In this document: piece by piece, positions 33,801-44,280 of the stretch
Numbering within the stretch: position 1 is the stretch's first letter
How the letters are laid out: the number at the start of each line of letters is the position of its first letter
From: Perkinsus olseni
Taxonomy: Eukaryota; Perkinsozoa; Perkinsida; Perkinsidae
DNA length: 64,000 bases
Assembly: GCA_013115135.1 (NCBI GenBank)
Contig: JABANP010000026.1
Location: 1 to 64,000 of the forward strand
Direction: 5' to 3'
Notes under the pieces: model-generated
Database searches by the model: none
Told to the model about the DNA's origin: nothing
What the model saw: only the letters and a program-made list of their open reading frames with translations
Program-made: the position numbers and the translations under genes

Positions 33801-36179
33801 GACGGACTGGCAACGATGTGATTGGCGGCGATAAGCGGGAGAAGATGAGAAGCAAGGAGCATGCCATCTCCGAATTTGAAAAGTGAGAGGAGATGCTCCC
33901 ATCGTGCGTATCTTGCTGAGGAACTGTGAAGCATTTTTCTGGTCCTTTCGTCGCGCTGCTGCAGCGCAGTGAGTCGGCCCTTCAATTGTGGTTGGCAGTA
34001 GTGCTGCTTGGCCAGGGCTTCAGCTAGGAGCTAAGAGTTGTATTCCTCGGCATAACAGATCTTTGACTCAACACGCCACAGTCCTGCCCCGAATCGAACG
34101 CCGAAATCATTCTGAAGGCCTGTGTCGGCCTAGGCGTCGCCTAGTAGGCGAACGCTTATACACTAATTTCATGCTTGACATCGCAGTGAGATTCGATCAC
34201 CCATGGCAGGTTGTTCGAGGAGAAGACAGGGAATCTGTTCTATGAGGTCGCGGCCGGCCTGGTACCTTTCGAGATGCACCCCGGGAAGGCCTTCCGATTA
34301 GACACCAAGATGGACTCTGCCCCTAGTGACGGCCGTGGTGGCTCATCGTCACCGTTCTCCGGTCAAACGCTGGCTCGCCGCATGAGTAGGGGCCTGCATA
34401 GCAGCTGCTGGTATAGCGATCACCAACAGGTCTGACGAATGGGTCGACCCTCCCCAAGGCCGTCGCTAGCTTGGTCACTCTCATCTGTGACATCAACGCC
34501 ATGGAGCAGGAACTCCGTGACCTCGAGATCGACTCCGACAAGATGCCGCTCGGGCGGATATCTAGGAAGGGTCTCACCGCGGCCTTCGCTGTCCTGCAAG
34601 ATCTCCAAGTGGAGCTGATGCGTCGAAGTAAGCTCCCATCAGTGCCTTGCCGTCGGTCAAGGCTGCTTCAGGTGGACCACGAGCTCTGATCCTGGCTGAT
34701 CTAACTAATCGTTTCTACACGATGGTCCCCCACAGTATTCCACTAGGAGTGCCTCTGCCCCGTACTGGACAACGAACATCTGATCGAACAGAAGGTAAGG
34801 CCACCGTCGCGGGGTGTCATTCTCGACCTAGCTCGGTTCATCTCCCGCAGGTAGACCTAGTTCAGAGCCTGATGGACTTGGAAGTCTCCTACAGCGTCGT
34901 CTCGGCACCGAGCTCTAATGGAGCAGCCGATCCAGTTCGAGTCCACTACGATAAACTACGCTGCGGCCTCAGCGTGTTGGACCGCTCTTCCTTCGAATTC
35001 CAACTCATCGAGGAGTAGGTAGCTTCCTTATACTGGCCACCATGCGAGGGAACCATCAGAGTCGCAGCTCGGAATGAATCAGCGATCGTTGCTTCTGTGC
35101 GGGATCCGCATATAAACTACCCGCTCGGATTAGCTCTTCTGCTGCTTCGCTCCGCCGATTTAACTCTCACCCGATAAGACAGTGTTGGCGGCACTTCGCA
35201 CTTTTCCCTGAACGATGAAGGTGTCCCTCAGATACGTACACAACACCCACGGCCCCACTCACACTACGTACAAGTTACAAGTTGTCAATTGCTTCCGTGT
35301 CGATCGAGAAGGAGAGAGTCAACGGTTCGAACCCCACTCAAAGGATCCTAACAGGATGCTCCTGTGGCACGGATCACGGATGACCAATTGGGCCGGCATA
35401 TTGCCCCAGGTCAGCCCTCCCCTGGGATGCGACGCTCGCTTCGGGAAAGTGTCGTTAAGAAGGTTTCACGCTCGGGTTCTTCAAATAAGTTTACCCGATA
35501 GAGGTTACGTGATGTCTCACCAACGACGTTCGATCAGGGACTGCGCATAGCCCCCTCGGAAGCTCCAGTTACGGGATACATGTTCGGCAAAGGGGTCTAC
35601 TTCGCGGACATGGTCACCAAAAGTGCCAACTATTGCTTCGCTTCGCTGAGCGGCGACACCGGATTACTTATGCTATGCGAAGTGGCGCTTGGGAAAATCG
35701 TAAGACCTTAGCTGCGTGTGAGATCCTTACTTACGGCATCATGGCAGGCTGGAGCTCCAGGAGGCGCTATTCGTGTACAGCGCGGACCAGGAGAAGCCAC
35801 CCCAGGGCTTCCAAGGTGGGCGTCATTTCTGATCATCACGACCCTGAATGCGTTCATTTGTATCGGCGTGTGCACTATCTTGGCATTCGCTAGGTAAGAA
35901 GCTTCCCAAGTCCTATCGCAGCACGAAGGGTATCGGTGGTACTTGCCCCGATCCCGCCGAAAACTACGTGACTCCGGACGGCTGCGTCGTAAGTACAGTA
36001 GCTGCTCTATGATGCTGATGATTCCCATGCAGGTCCCTCGAGGCAAGCCTGTGAACAATCCAGCGTACAAGGCTAATGGTTCCCTTTTATATAATGAATA
36101 TGTTGTTTACGATGTGTCGCAGGTGAAATGCAAGTACTTAGTAGAATGCAAATTTGAGACTGTGGGAACGATGTGGTGA
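30848..36179 (+). CDS. PARP1: Poly(ADP-ribose) polymerase 1 (PARP1), full domain set
   Basis: Nuclear NAD-dependent DNA-break sensor. The start [20 protein letters not shown] leads into zinc finger 1 (CRAC, then YHAKCFW across an intron at 31.01-31.05 kb), with [11 protein letters not shown] after it. Zinc finger 2: [14 protein letters not shown] and DWHHVQCF (31.36-31.57 kb). PADR1 zinc domain: [13 protein letters not shown] and [13 protein letters not shown] (32.1-32.6 kb). [16 protein letters not shown] and [14 protein letters not shown] (32.94-33.26 kb). [23 protein letters not shown] (33.65-33.75 kb) and [11 protein letters not shown]. Helical regulatory domain: [20 protein letters not shown] (34.5-34.6 kb). 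[56 protein letters not shown]. The H-Y-E catalytic residues are all present. It stops at TGA 36177-36179. About 15 short introns, so near-normal family length is expected. Confidence 0.95.
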
Positions 36180-37766
36180 CACTAGATAACGACGATGTTA
36201 ATCAAGCAGCGAAACCTTTTTGAACTCCATTCTTGTCGAGTTGTTAATGACCTTCGACTGGGCGGCCGGTAGCCCTGTGCTCCCCGTGGAAATAGCTACT
36301 GTACAGCATCCGTCGGAGGCGTGCCGCGGTCCTTCTTGTTCCAGCTTCACGTGTTTGCATGCTGATCCCTCTCATCCACTCGGAACACGAAGTACGAGGA
36401 ACGGTAGCCCCACGACCTCCGGGCTATGCAAGAACTCGGCGGTCAGGTCTTTCATGGCCATACGAGCGACCAATCGACTAACCACGACGTCGGATCGTCA
36501 TTTCTCAAGGCTCCTAAGCTCCACCACCGAAAGCTCCGTCTCAAGAGATGTGGCTTTTGTGCTGAGCGATCCGAGGAGTGACTCGGGAAATGGTCGTGTT
36601 CTCAGGGCGCCGTTCGAAGTGGCACAAACATCATGGAGGCTGGCCTTACGAGACCGGTCAGCTGATCCTAGCTGATGAATCCAGAGGCTTGTCTCAGGCC
36701 GGGATGTGTTCTACACGATTCCGAGCGGGCCAGGCGGCGGGCCGGGCGGCACTCTCCTCACCGACAATTTCGCGTACTTGTCGCCTCCGTTGATGAAGGT
36801 GACTGTGCTATTCAAAAGCGTTAACGGATGCCCTCACAGGTGCCCCTCAACCTTGCTCCGTTCGCTACAAGGATGGCTCAGTGCGGGATGGAAGACGCCC
36901 TTGCACTCGAGCTCTCCTGCGCGGGAGTTGCTCCGAACCCCACACGACGGCTACAGTCGTTATTTGCATTAGTGTCCGGTTTCATATGACCAGTCTGGCG
37001 TTGTTTCCATGCAAGTCCACAGTCCAAGTTTGGCTCCGCATGAATGATGAAGGGGTATATTCCTCGGTACGCCCTCTCAGCTGCCCCAGCCTCGAAGGCG
37101 AGCTCGCCCCTCCTCCTCCGAGAATGCTCGTAGACCTGTCCGCACAAGCCTCTCAGGCCCGCCGTTTTATCAGGCTAGTGAGTATCAGCCTTGAATGTAG
37201 CATGACTCTACACCACCTACTACCCACCGACCATACCGCAACGACCGCCACGGCATTCGGGTTGTTTCGGCATCAGCATCATCATCGTAAGTGGCCGTAC
37301 ACCTTCGACAGGCCGCAAGTCCTGTGCTCAGCACCGAGTATCTTCATCATTCCCAGTGGTGGCGGATGTGGGTGTGGAGGAGGAGGGGGCATGGGCGGCT
37401 ATCCTTTCATGGGCCCCATCAAGGTACCGTCACTCGCCACTAAATCCCTCAGTAAGGCCTCTCCTCAGCTGCCCAACATAGCACCTCAGTACCACTACCA
37501 TGGCCGCCATTACTACGGTGCCTCCGAGGAAGCCCTGATGTTTGTCTTTGCACGAGAGTGCTTCACCGCACTCCCAAAGATCTGCCGATTCGTAGGGCCG
37601 ACGCAGCTCGGTGCCACTCGTCATAGCCGCTGTCGTCTGTCCAGGCACGGGGCTCGTCGGTGGAACGGAGGGAAGCGTCTGCCTGTGACCTCGGATCCTA
37701 CCTGATCTGATCTGTTCATACAAAGCCACTGTTGTAGCATGATTCCAAGCATCTGATAGCATCTCC
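36180..37766 (+). other. Possible exons of an unrecognised plus-strand gene
   Basis: Several open stretches look coding-like on the plus strand: one ending HHRKLRLKRCGFCAERSEE (36.43-36.58 kb, with a C-x2-C), one reading APFATRMAQCGMEDALALEL (36.86-36.97 kb), and a Gly-rich run (CGCGGGGGMGGYPFM, 37.36-37.42 kb). I cannot join them confidently or assign a family. The longest continuous plus-strand frame (36881-37705, 274 codons) may be chance. Weak evidence only. Confidence 0.3.
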
Positions 37767-40700
37767 ATGCGAGCTTTGCGTTGGCGCGAGGCTCTTGAGG
37801 TCGGACTCCTTAGGGTTCCAATGAGCTGTTACCTCGGAGGACATGTCGGAGCTCTGCTGTCCGCTCTGGGTGCCCGAAGCGCCACCGAGGAGAGCGGCAT
37901 GACCGGTGTAACTTTGGCGGAATGCGTTGCCATCTACGGCGATGAGGACGGACTACGATATTACGAAGTAAGGATTTGCATCTGGCGAAGCTGTACGACG
38001 GATTCAAGTACGCCTCGGTTTGTTCAGGAATATGAAAGGGAACGTGAAGTGGAAAAGAGTCGATGCCGGGTCACGGAAGACCATGACGATAACTCTCAGA
38101 TTGGGAGCCCTCTTGTTAACCCCTGCCCCCACGGTGCCGTCGTTCAGAGCGGCTCGTCTTCGGGTACGCCTCCTGGCGACAGGGCAACTGTTGGGACCCC
38201 GGCTAGCACGGACCCTCAAGTGACGCCTCATCACTTGGAAGACACTCAAGAGCCACCCCGACGGCCGAATGCACAGCGAAGAGGGTCGGCCCTATTCGAG
38301 GACGAGGAGGAGGAGGCCGCTTCTGATAGCGATGACGAGTCCCGTGCTGCCGACAGAACCCGCGGAGATCCCGAAGGCGCCGAGGATAACTCGACTGGTG
38401 AGGTGGCGAAACACGCTGAGGAAGTAAGACTTTGAGAGCAGTTAGTTCACTCGCGAGCGGCAATTATGGTTTTCATCAGGCGAGCTCACTGGGAGACGAC
38501 GAGGTCCTCGAGAGTCAGTTGGACGCGGAGGTGAAGGAACGGCCTTAAGGAGGGGGACTACGCAGTCCTTCGGCAGGTCGGGGATATCTTCGTGCCGCCG
38601 ATTGGGGCGACACCGCCTTGGGAGGACCCTCGGAGACGTCGCATCTTCAACAGCCCTCGAGCTGGCCGTATCGAGTGCTTCTTCCTGGAGGAGGATGGTG
38701 AGAGGACGAAGATCTGCGAGCAGGGAGGAGCCCGGTTGCGCTGGGTGCCGCGTGAGCTTGTCGCGAGACACAGAGGTGGGCTCTGGGATACGCGGTTGAG
38801 ATGGGGCACGATTTTACTTTGCAGGTCCTGCTGGGTCCGCGGAATTATTCGATAAGTTTGGCGGAGACGAGGAGGACGACGATGAGGGAACCGCAAATGC
38901 CAACGCTGGCAGGGTAAGCCGTAGCTGATGCGGGCTTGTTGGTAGTGTTCCGGCCTCCTGTTTTAGGCCTCTCGACGACGACGTCTTATTCCATCAACCC
39001 CCAAGGCTAGACTGCGACGCTTCAACCTGAGTCCGAGCTTGACTCCGCGGAGGTTCATAGAGAACAACACAACCGTGTCGAGCCCTGCGATGGCCCAGGG
39101 CCGGGCTAAGAGGTTGAAGACTTCAACGACACCAACTGCCAAACGGACCAGCGCCGAGGTTCAGCACAAGCCAGTGGTGGTGGACAGCACTCTGCAACAG
39201 TGGAGGCTCTTCGAGTACCTGTCCTCCGCTAGTCCGACCCAATGGGTGCGAAAGAACATCTCGGGAGCTGCCGACCCCGAGCTGAAGAGGATAGTAGCGG
39301 ATGGATTCCACGGCCTTATTCCGGATGAGGATCTCATGACGATAGCCCGCAGTGGGCGCTCTGAAACTCCTGTCCGCATCGCTGCCCTCATGGCGCTGCT
39401 GTCTAGCGGCACTGCAGCACAGAACAAGGATCGTTGCAGCGAGGTTGCGGCCTCGGTAGGGGAGGAGTTCAGCTCGGGCTCTGCTCCAATCGACATCGGC
39501 GTCGTCATCCTGGTAGCCATCTGTCGGCAGATGTCGGAATGCATGCCGATCGCCCAGGCGAAGACCGCCAGGGGCCTCATCATCTTCACCCTCGCGGCTC
39601 TGGTGCGGGTTCGGGTCCTATGGAGCGTGCTGGAGGTACCCCTGCCCTTGGGGCTAGGTCAAGCGACGGCTGCGGAAGCATCAGAGGAGGAGATACTCCG
39701 CGATGTCCGTTTCAAGAACGCTTCCCTTGGAGAGCGGCTCACTGGTGCTCTCCTGGTCGTCTGTGGCAGGCGGCTGATGAGCGGCTCGGGACCGGAGATG
39801 AGGATAGCAACGATCCTGCCGTGGGTGGTTGTTAACGGGCCCAAGCGTGTGACATCCGGCAGACCCTCGGAGGAGGGCGAAGGGTCGGTCGCGCCGCCAT
39901 CGGAACCATCTGCCTTGTTCACGCGTAGCGACCGTTTCCCCGAAAATGCTGTCCTTCACGCCTGTCGGGTGATGATGGGCACTGGGGCCTGCACTGTCTC
40001 TGTTGATGATGCCTTCGCCCCGACTCATCCACTGCAGGTTGAGGTTTACTATAAGTTACTCCTGGAGAGCGGCTGCGACAGAGGGGCGTTGTTCACGCAA
40101 CTCGATAAGTGGGGCACTGCGTCGCCTCCTGTGGCCGGTTCCCTGCTGGAGATTATGATACGTGACTATCCGCAGCAGTGCTACGGCTCCAGGCTGTGGG
40201 AAAAAGTGGAAGACGCCGACCTCTATCGTCTGGTCAACCGGCTACCAGGCTCCGGCAAGTTGGGAGAAGCCGCTCTCAGGAGGCTGCGACCTCCTCGGAC
40301 GTGGCCCGATAGGGTACGGTTGTCCCCGAGAACCGTTGAGGCGGCCTGGGACATATCGTGCGCCCTCACTGATGCTGTGCTCTACTCGAGGGCCCTTGAT
40401 GACGACAGCAACCGTCAGGAGATGGAGGCAGCCCTGCAGTTCTTGGTCGATGCGCTCCCGGCACTCCTCGGCACAGGAGACATCCGCCCAGGGCTTCTGC
40501 TGCACTGTGGTGGTCTGATGGACCCGAGACACACAAAGATGCTGAAGACGAAGAACTCGCCGGAGCCTCGACCGTACTGGGTAATCCTGTCGGACGAACG
40601 CCTTCTGAAGTGGTATTTTGATCATAACCCCGACGCAGAGATAGTGCGCTACGCTCGGGACCACTCCGGTGTACGGCCCGTCCGGCCCCTACCACCGGCC

Positions 40701-40982
40701 CTGTTCACCGAGATGTCCGACAAGACCCGCCGGACGGCATCCGAGGTGGCTAAGGTGTTCTACACGAAGCTGTTCGAGGTGTGGAAGGAAGCTGACGTTG
40801 AGCGCGGCCTTCACAGGGCAAGTGTCCTCCGCTGGATATTCACGCAGGACTACACGCCGCCAGAAGCCTCACTCCGATGCCTCGAAGGATGCTATAAAGA
40901 CGCCTTGCTCAGCTGGCTGTCAGGCATCTCACTTCGACCGCCTGCATTCGTTATAAACCGAATTCAAAGCCTTATCGATTGA
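37767..40982 (+). CDS. Large unrecognised protein with acidic/low-complexity N-terminus
   Basis: The start ATG 37767 gives MRALRWREALEVGLLRVPMS. Exons: 37767-37968 (donor GTAAGG); about 38028-38425 (Glu/Lys then Pro/Ser/Asp-rich, including an acidic run at 38.30 kb); 38.47-38.52; 38.59-38.78 (VPPIGATPPWEDPRRRR, RIECFFLEEDGERT); 38.83-38.92 (acidic); then one long exon 38967-40982 of about 670 codons. The long exon opens with an Arg/Ser/Pro-rich stretch (SLTPRRFIENNT) and continues as a mostly helical globular region (for example LLGTGDIRPGLLLHCGGLMD, YWVILSDERLLKWYFD) to TGA 40980-40982. The order of a disordered acidic N-terminus and a helical C-terminus hints at a nuclear protein, but no motif I know is present. 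Confidence 0.75.
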
Positions 40983-41375
40983 TTTATCACCCGTACAGTT
41001 TAATCAGCTTGTATTGTGTTGTTCAGTACGAAAGTGTCATCATCACCCCCTCCCCTTCATGGAAGAAGACGAAGCTTAACGCGTTCCTATGCTCGCCCGC
41101 AATGCAGCCCCCGCACACAACCGAGGCATGCGTCGATACCAGACCGAATTCGGCGGCTATCAAATACTTCCCTCGTCTCCATGGCAGAGTTTACCACTAG
41201 AAACACAAGTCAACCTCAAAGGATGTTACGAGAAAATATAGCTAACGAGTTGGGAAACGCAGGTCTACTCATGAGATCCATACGTACCGTGCGGCATTAA
41301 TAGCCACTACAAATCGGGTGGGTTGCGGGCACACCACCAAAATGATATTCGTTTCACGATGAAACTCTTCGACAT
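40983..41375. other. Convergent intergenic spacer
   Basis: The 3' ends of the large unknown gene (+) and the perilipin/LEA-like gene (-) face each other across about 390 bp. AT-richer than its surroundings, with no open frame worth calling. No separate terminator was recognised. Confidence 0.35.
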
Positions 41376-42343
41376 TTACTTACTATAAGTACTCACTTTA
41401 TCAGCGGCGCTTTGGTAATACTTGTCGGCAGTCGCCTTAGCATCAGCAGCGTACCTACCAGCGGTATCTTTCGCTCCTGCAGCGTACTTGCTTGCAGTAT
41501 CCTTAGCATCAGTTGCATATTTGCCAGCGGTTTCTTTCGCGTCAGCAGCATATTTGCTAGCAGTGTCCTTGGCGTCAGCGGCGTACATGCTTGCAGTCTC
41601 CTTAGCCTTAGTGGCCTTCTCCTTCACATCAGTAGAGTATTTATTGGCAGCATCCTTAGCTTGGGCGGAGTACTTAGCGGCAGTCTCCTTGGCCTGAGCG
41701 GTGTACTGATGGACCGCATCCTGACTCTTCTTCATAGAAGTCTGAGCCGCCTCCTTGTTGTCGGAATAAAAGCCTTCTGAACACGCTCGACGAAAGCCGT
41801 CCACCATTCACTGGCCTTGTTGCTGACCGCAAGAAGATCCTCTTCTGCAATCTGCACAGCAGGGAAGGTGTCCCTCAAATACAGAAGCATAGACTTGAAG
41901 GAATCCAAGTAGGACGTGAAGTACCCCATGACCGAAGCATAAACCTTCTGCCAAGACATGCTCATAGAGTTGCCGAACGCAGTAACCTCGCTGGCACCAC
42001 GATCGTAGAGGCGAGAACACACCGTCGAACCCAAAGCCATTGCGCGACTGAGAGGACTTGCACCCTCAACCGTATCAGAGTTGCGGGTAGTGGCAGCAGA
42101 GGTCTCAGATTGTTCCTCAGCAGACGAATGGGCCTCCGAGGAAGGAAGATAACGATCCACTAGCTCCTCGCCCTTACTCAAGAGGGAGTCGAGGAGAGAA
42201 TAAACACTTCCCAAAGCGGCGTTGGTCGATTGACTGACTTTCTTCCCGGTGTCCGTCTTCTTGAAGTCATCGACCATCTTCTGGGTCTTTATCGTAGCAC
42301 TCTCAACAGTACTATTGATAGAATCAGGGACGTAGTTGGGCAT
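41376..42343 (-). CDS. Perilipin/LEA-like lipid-droplet-type repeat protein
   Basis: The start ATG 42341-42343 gives MPNYVPDSINSTVESATIKT. The first part (about 190 residues) has a perilipin-like flavour, with short amphipathic segments (ALGSTVCSRLYDRGASEVTA; YLDSFKSMLLYLRDTFPAVQ). The C-terminal 120 residues are about ten 11-residue repeats of the pattern AKDTASKYAAD, the class of amphipathic helix found in perilipins, LEA proteins and synuclein-like proteins, which coat lipid surfaces. The two parts lie in different frames and meet near 41765-41810: either a GT...AG intron of about 50 nt (GTCGAG to GCTCAG, which restores phase) or a one-base frameshift joins them. It ends at TAA near 41376. 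The lipid-droplet role is inferred from repeat type only. Confidence 0.72.
41400..41715 (-). repeat. 33-bp tandem coding repeat (11-residue amphipathic repeat)
   Basis: Degenerate 33-bp units encode A-K-D-T-A-x-K-Y-x-A-D with variants (AKETAGKYATD, AKDAANKYSTD, AKDTAGRYAAD). Lys/Asp and Ala alternate so that one helix face is charged and the other small and apolar. Silent differences among units indicate an old array kept by protein-level selection. Confidence 0.8.
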
Positions 42344-42684
42344 GATTAAGACTTGTGCAAGGAAATAACAAAGGCGGTAATCTCGCTGGAACCTGGGGAC
42401 AGCAACTGCTCGAGGCTATCACAACAATTGTGCACGCAAGCGCAATGCTGCACAAAGCTCCGAAGTCTGTCCCTCATTGCTTCAACACAAGTTGTTGAAT
42501 GGGCAAAAACCATCAGCTCGGGTGGTCAACGGGTCATGTTAGCTTCCACTGGAGGGTAGGAACGGCGTCCTTTCATCGTGTCGCGCAATTATCGAGATAA
42601 GATCAAACTCTCTGATGGAATAGCATCCACAAAATGAATCATACTCACTACTGCTGCTTGTTCGTAAAAAAAACTCGATTCTAT

Positions 42685-43173
42685 TCACCTACACAATGGA
42701 GAGTTCATGAAGAAGTAAAATTGCTTATTAACCAATCTGATTAGCATGATGATACGAAACTCAACAGTTCCAACAGCTACTTCCACCATCACCAGCAGGA
42801 TACCGGGGATATAAACATAGGGCCTCGTGGCCGTGAGCGTCTCGACTGGCGGAATTGCCGGACAGATCGATGAGAGTGGACTGCCTCTCTCCTCACCGTT
42901 TGCAGCCAACACCGCTGCCTTCGAAGCCGCGACCGACCGACACATCGGCAGGGTATCGTGAACAATGTCGAGAGAGAACCCCTTCGTAGCTGTCGGACGA
43001 GCTGAGTAAGTTGGCTCGTCGACAGGAAACGGCCTGGATTTAAATCTTTCAACCAACCACCTGGAGCTCAGTCGCTCCCACGCAATCTTCGACATCATGC
43101 TGGCGCTGGAATGTTCCTCATAGTACAATTTGATGCCGCCTGGAAAATTCGCTGGGGCATCATAACCAACCAT
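42685..43173 (-). CDS. Possible small membrane protein (unrecognised)
   Basis: A single open frame of 162 codons with an ATG at 43173 (MVGYDAPANFPGGIKLYYEE). It has a helical middle (SKIAWERLSSRWLVERF) and a hydrophobic stretch near the C-terminus (IPGILLVMVEVAVGTVEFRI, then IIMLI) consistent with one membrane helix. No family recognised. It could equally be the 3' exon of a longer gene, because coding-like Ser-rich sequence continues upstream to 43.3 kb in another frame. Confidence 0.4.
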   Translation of the reverse strand: MVGYDAPANFPGGIKLYYEEHSSASMMSKIAWERLSSRWLVERFKSRPFPVDEPTYSARPTATKGFSLDIVHDTLPMCRSVAASKAAVLAANGEERGSPLSSICPAIPPVETLTATRPYVYIPGILLVMVEVAVGTVEFRIIMLIRLVNKQFYFFMNSPLCR

Positions 43174-43299
43174 CGCCAGGGGGCAGCTGAGGCACGAAGC
43201 TGGGACTGGATACGGTTGCCCTCTGAAACACTGCTGCTAGATGAGGATCGCTGCCGCAGGATTGAAGCGGCAGCTCTTTCAATTCCTAACATCAAGAGT

Positions 43300-44280
43300 A
43301 GCGACCAGTAAAACTGTCAGGGGAAGGGAGGACGAACGCGTGGTTATTGAGAACAGGGGCTTGCCGTTGCCTGAAACTATCACCGAAAAGTTGCTTTCTC
43401 TCATGCGACGTGTCGAAACCATGACGAGGAGATCGATAATAATAATACACTTTCTAAACGATTCGACCGACCATAGACGTGCTGCTACGCCATGGCCTTG
43501 AGGAAGATTGAGGACAGAGGGAAAACGTTATCCAAGAGAGATCTGCTCTAGGCTTCCAAGTCCACTCTCATCGATGCCGCTCGACTTGGTAGTAGAAATA
43601 GTAGGTAGTAGTAGAAGCAGGGGGAGGAGCCCCGCTCGCGACGAAAGCGTTCCCTGAATGCAACAGCGAAACAGCGGGACCAGCGTAGGAAGGGGAGACA
43701 GATACCGGTGCTTCGTTGAAGGACAGGATGATCACGATGGACGCGCTGCCGCTGGCTCCCCATCAGCGGAGCCGCCAGACTTGACATACGACCAGCATCA
43801 TACGAGCCCGGTTGGAACCTTCCAATCACAAAGCGTTTCACTACTAGCAAGCCCGAAACGCGTCACCACCTGAGCGGAGCGGCGCTGCCTTCAGCCCGGC
43901 CACGTCTGGTGTCAGAGCGCCGCTTGGGTGTTGAGAATGGCCAACAGCCAGCAGTATCGCGGCCTCCAGGTAATCGACGTCGTTCAGAGGCGGTGGCCCG
44001 ACGGTGCACCGCGCTCAATGCTCTTCTGACCGAAGTCGAGGTCGCCGCCATGAAGAACAGCAGCGTCACCTAACCGCCATTACCGAGTGAAAATCGGCTC
44101 TCAAGTGGGGGCTCTCACCAACGCTACCGCCACCAGCGCTCCGAGCTCGGTCTCCCGAAAGCCGTGGCCGCCTTGCTCTCGAGGCAACAATGGAGAGTTT
44201 ATTACCATTTTAGAAGCCGAGTGGTTGGGAACGTGTGGACGGTCGGCAAGGCTGAAACGAGAAGGGTGAAGGCAGATCCT
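43300..44280. other. Unassigned spacer
   Basis: Open stretches occur on both strands (for example 43548-43850 -, 43860-44070 +) but none has family motifs or a clear exon chain. It ends at the stop codon of the aspartic protease. Confidence 0.3.

Noticed and set aside
35310..35330. B-box-like GGTTCGAACCCC in PARP1
   Set aside because: It falls inside the coding exon for the catalytic domain (QRFEPHSK), so it is explained by protein sequence.
36881..37705. 274-codon plus-strand open frame as one gene
   Set aside because: Parts look like shadow or intronic sequence, no domain, and no clear start; kept only as a weak coding-potential region.
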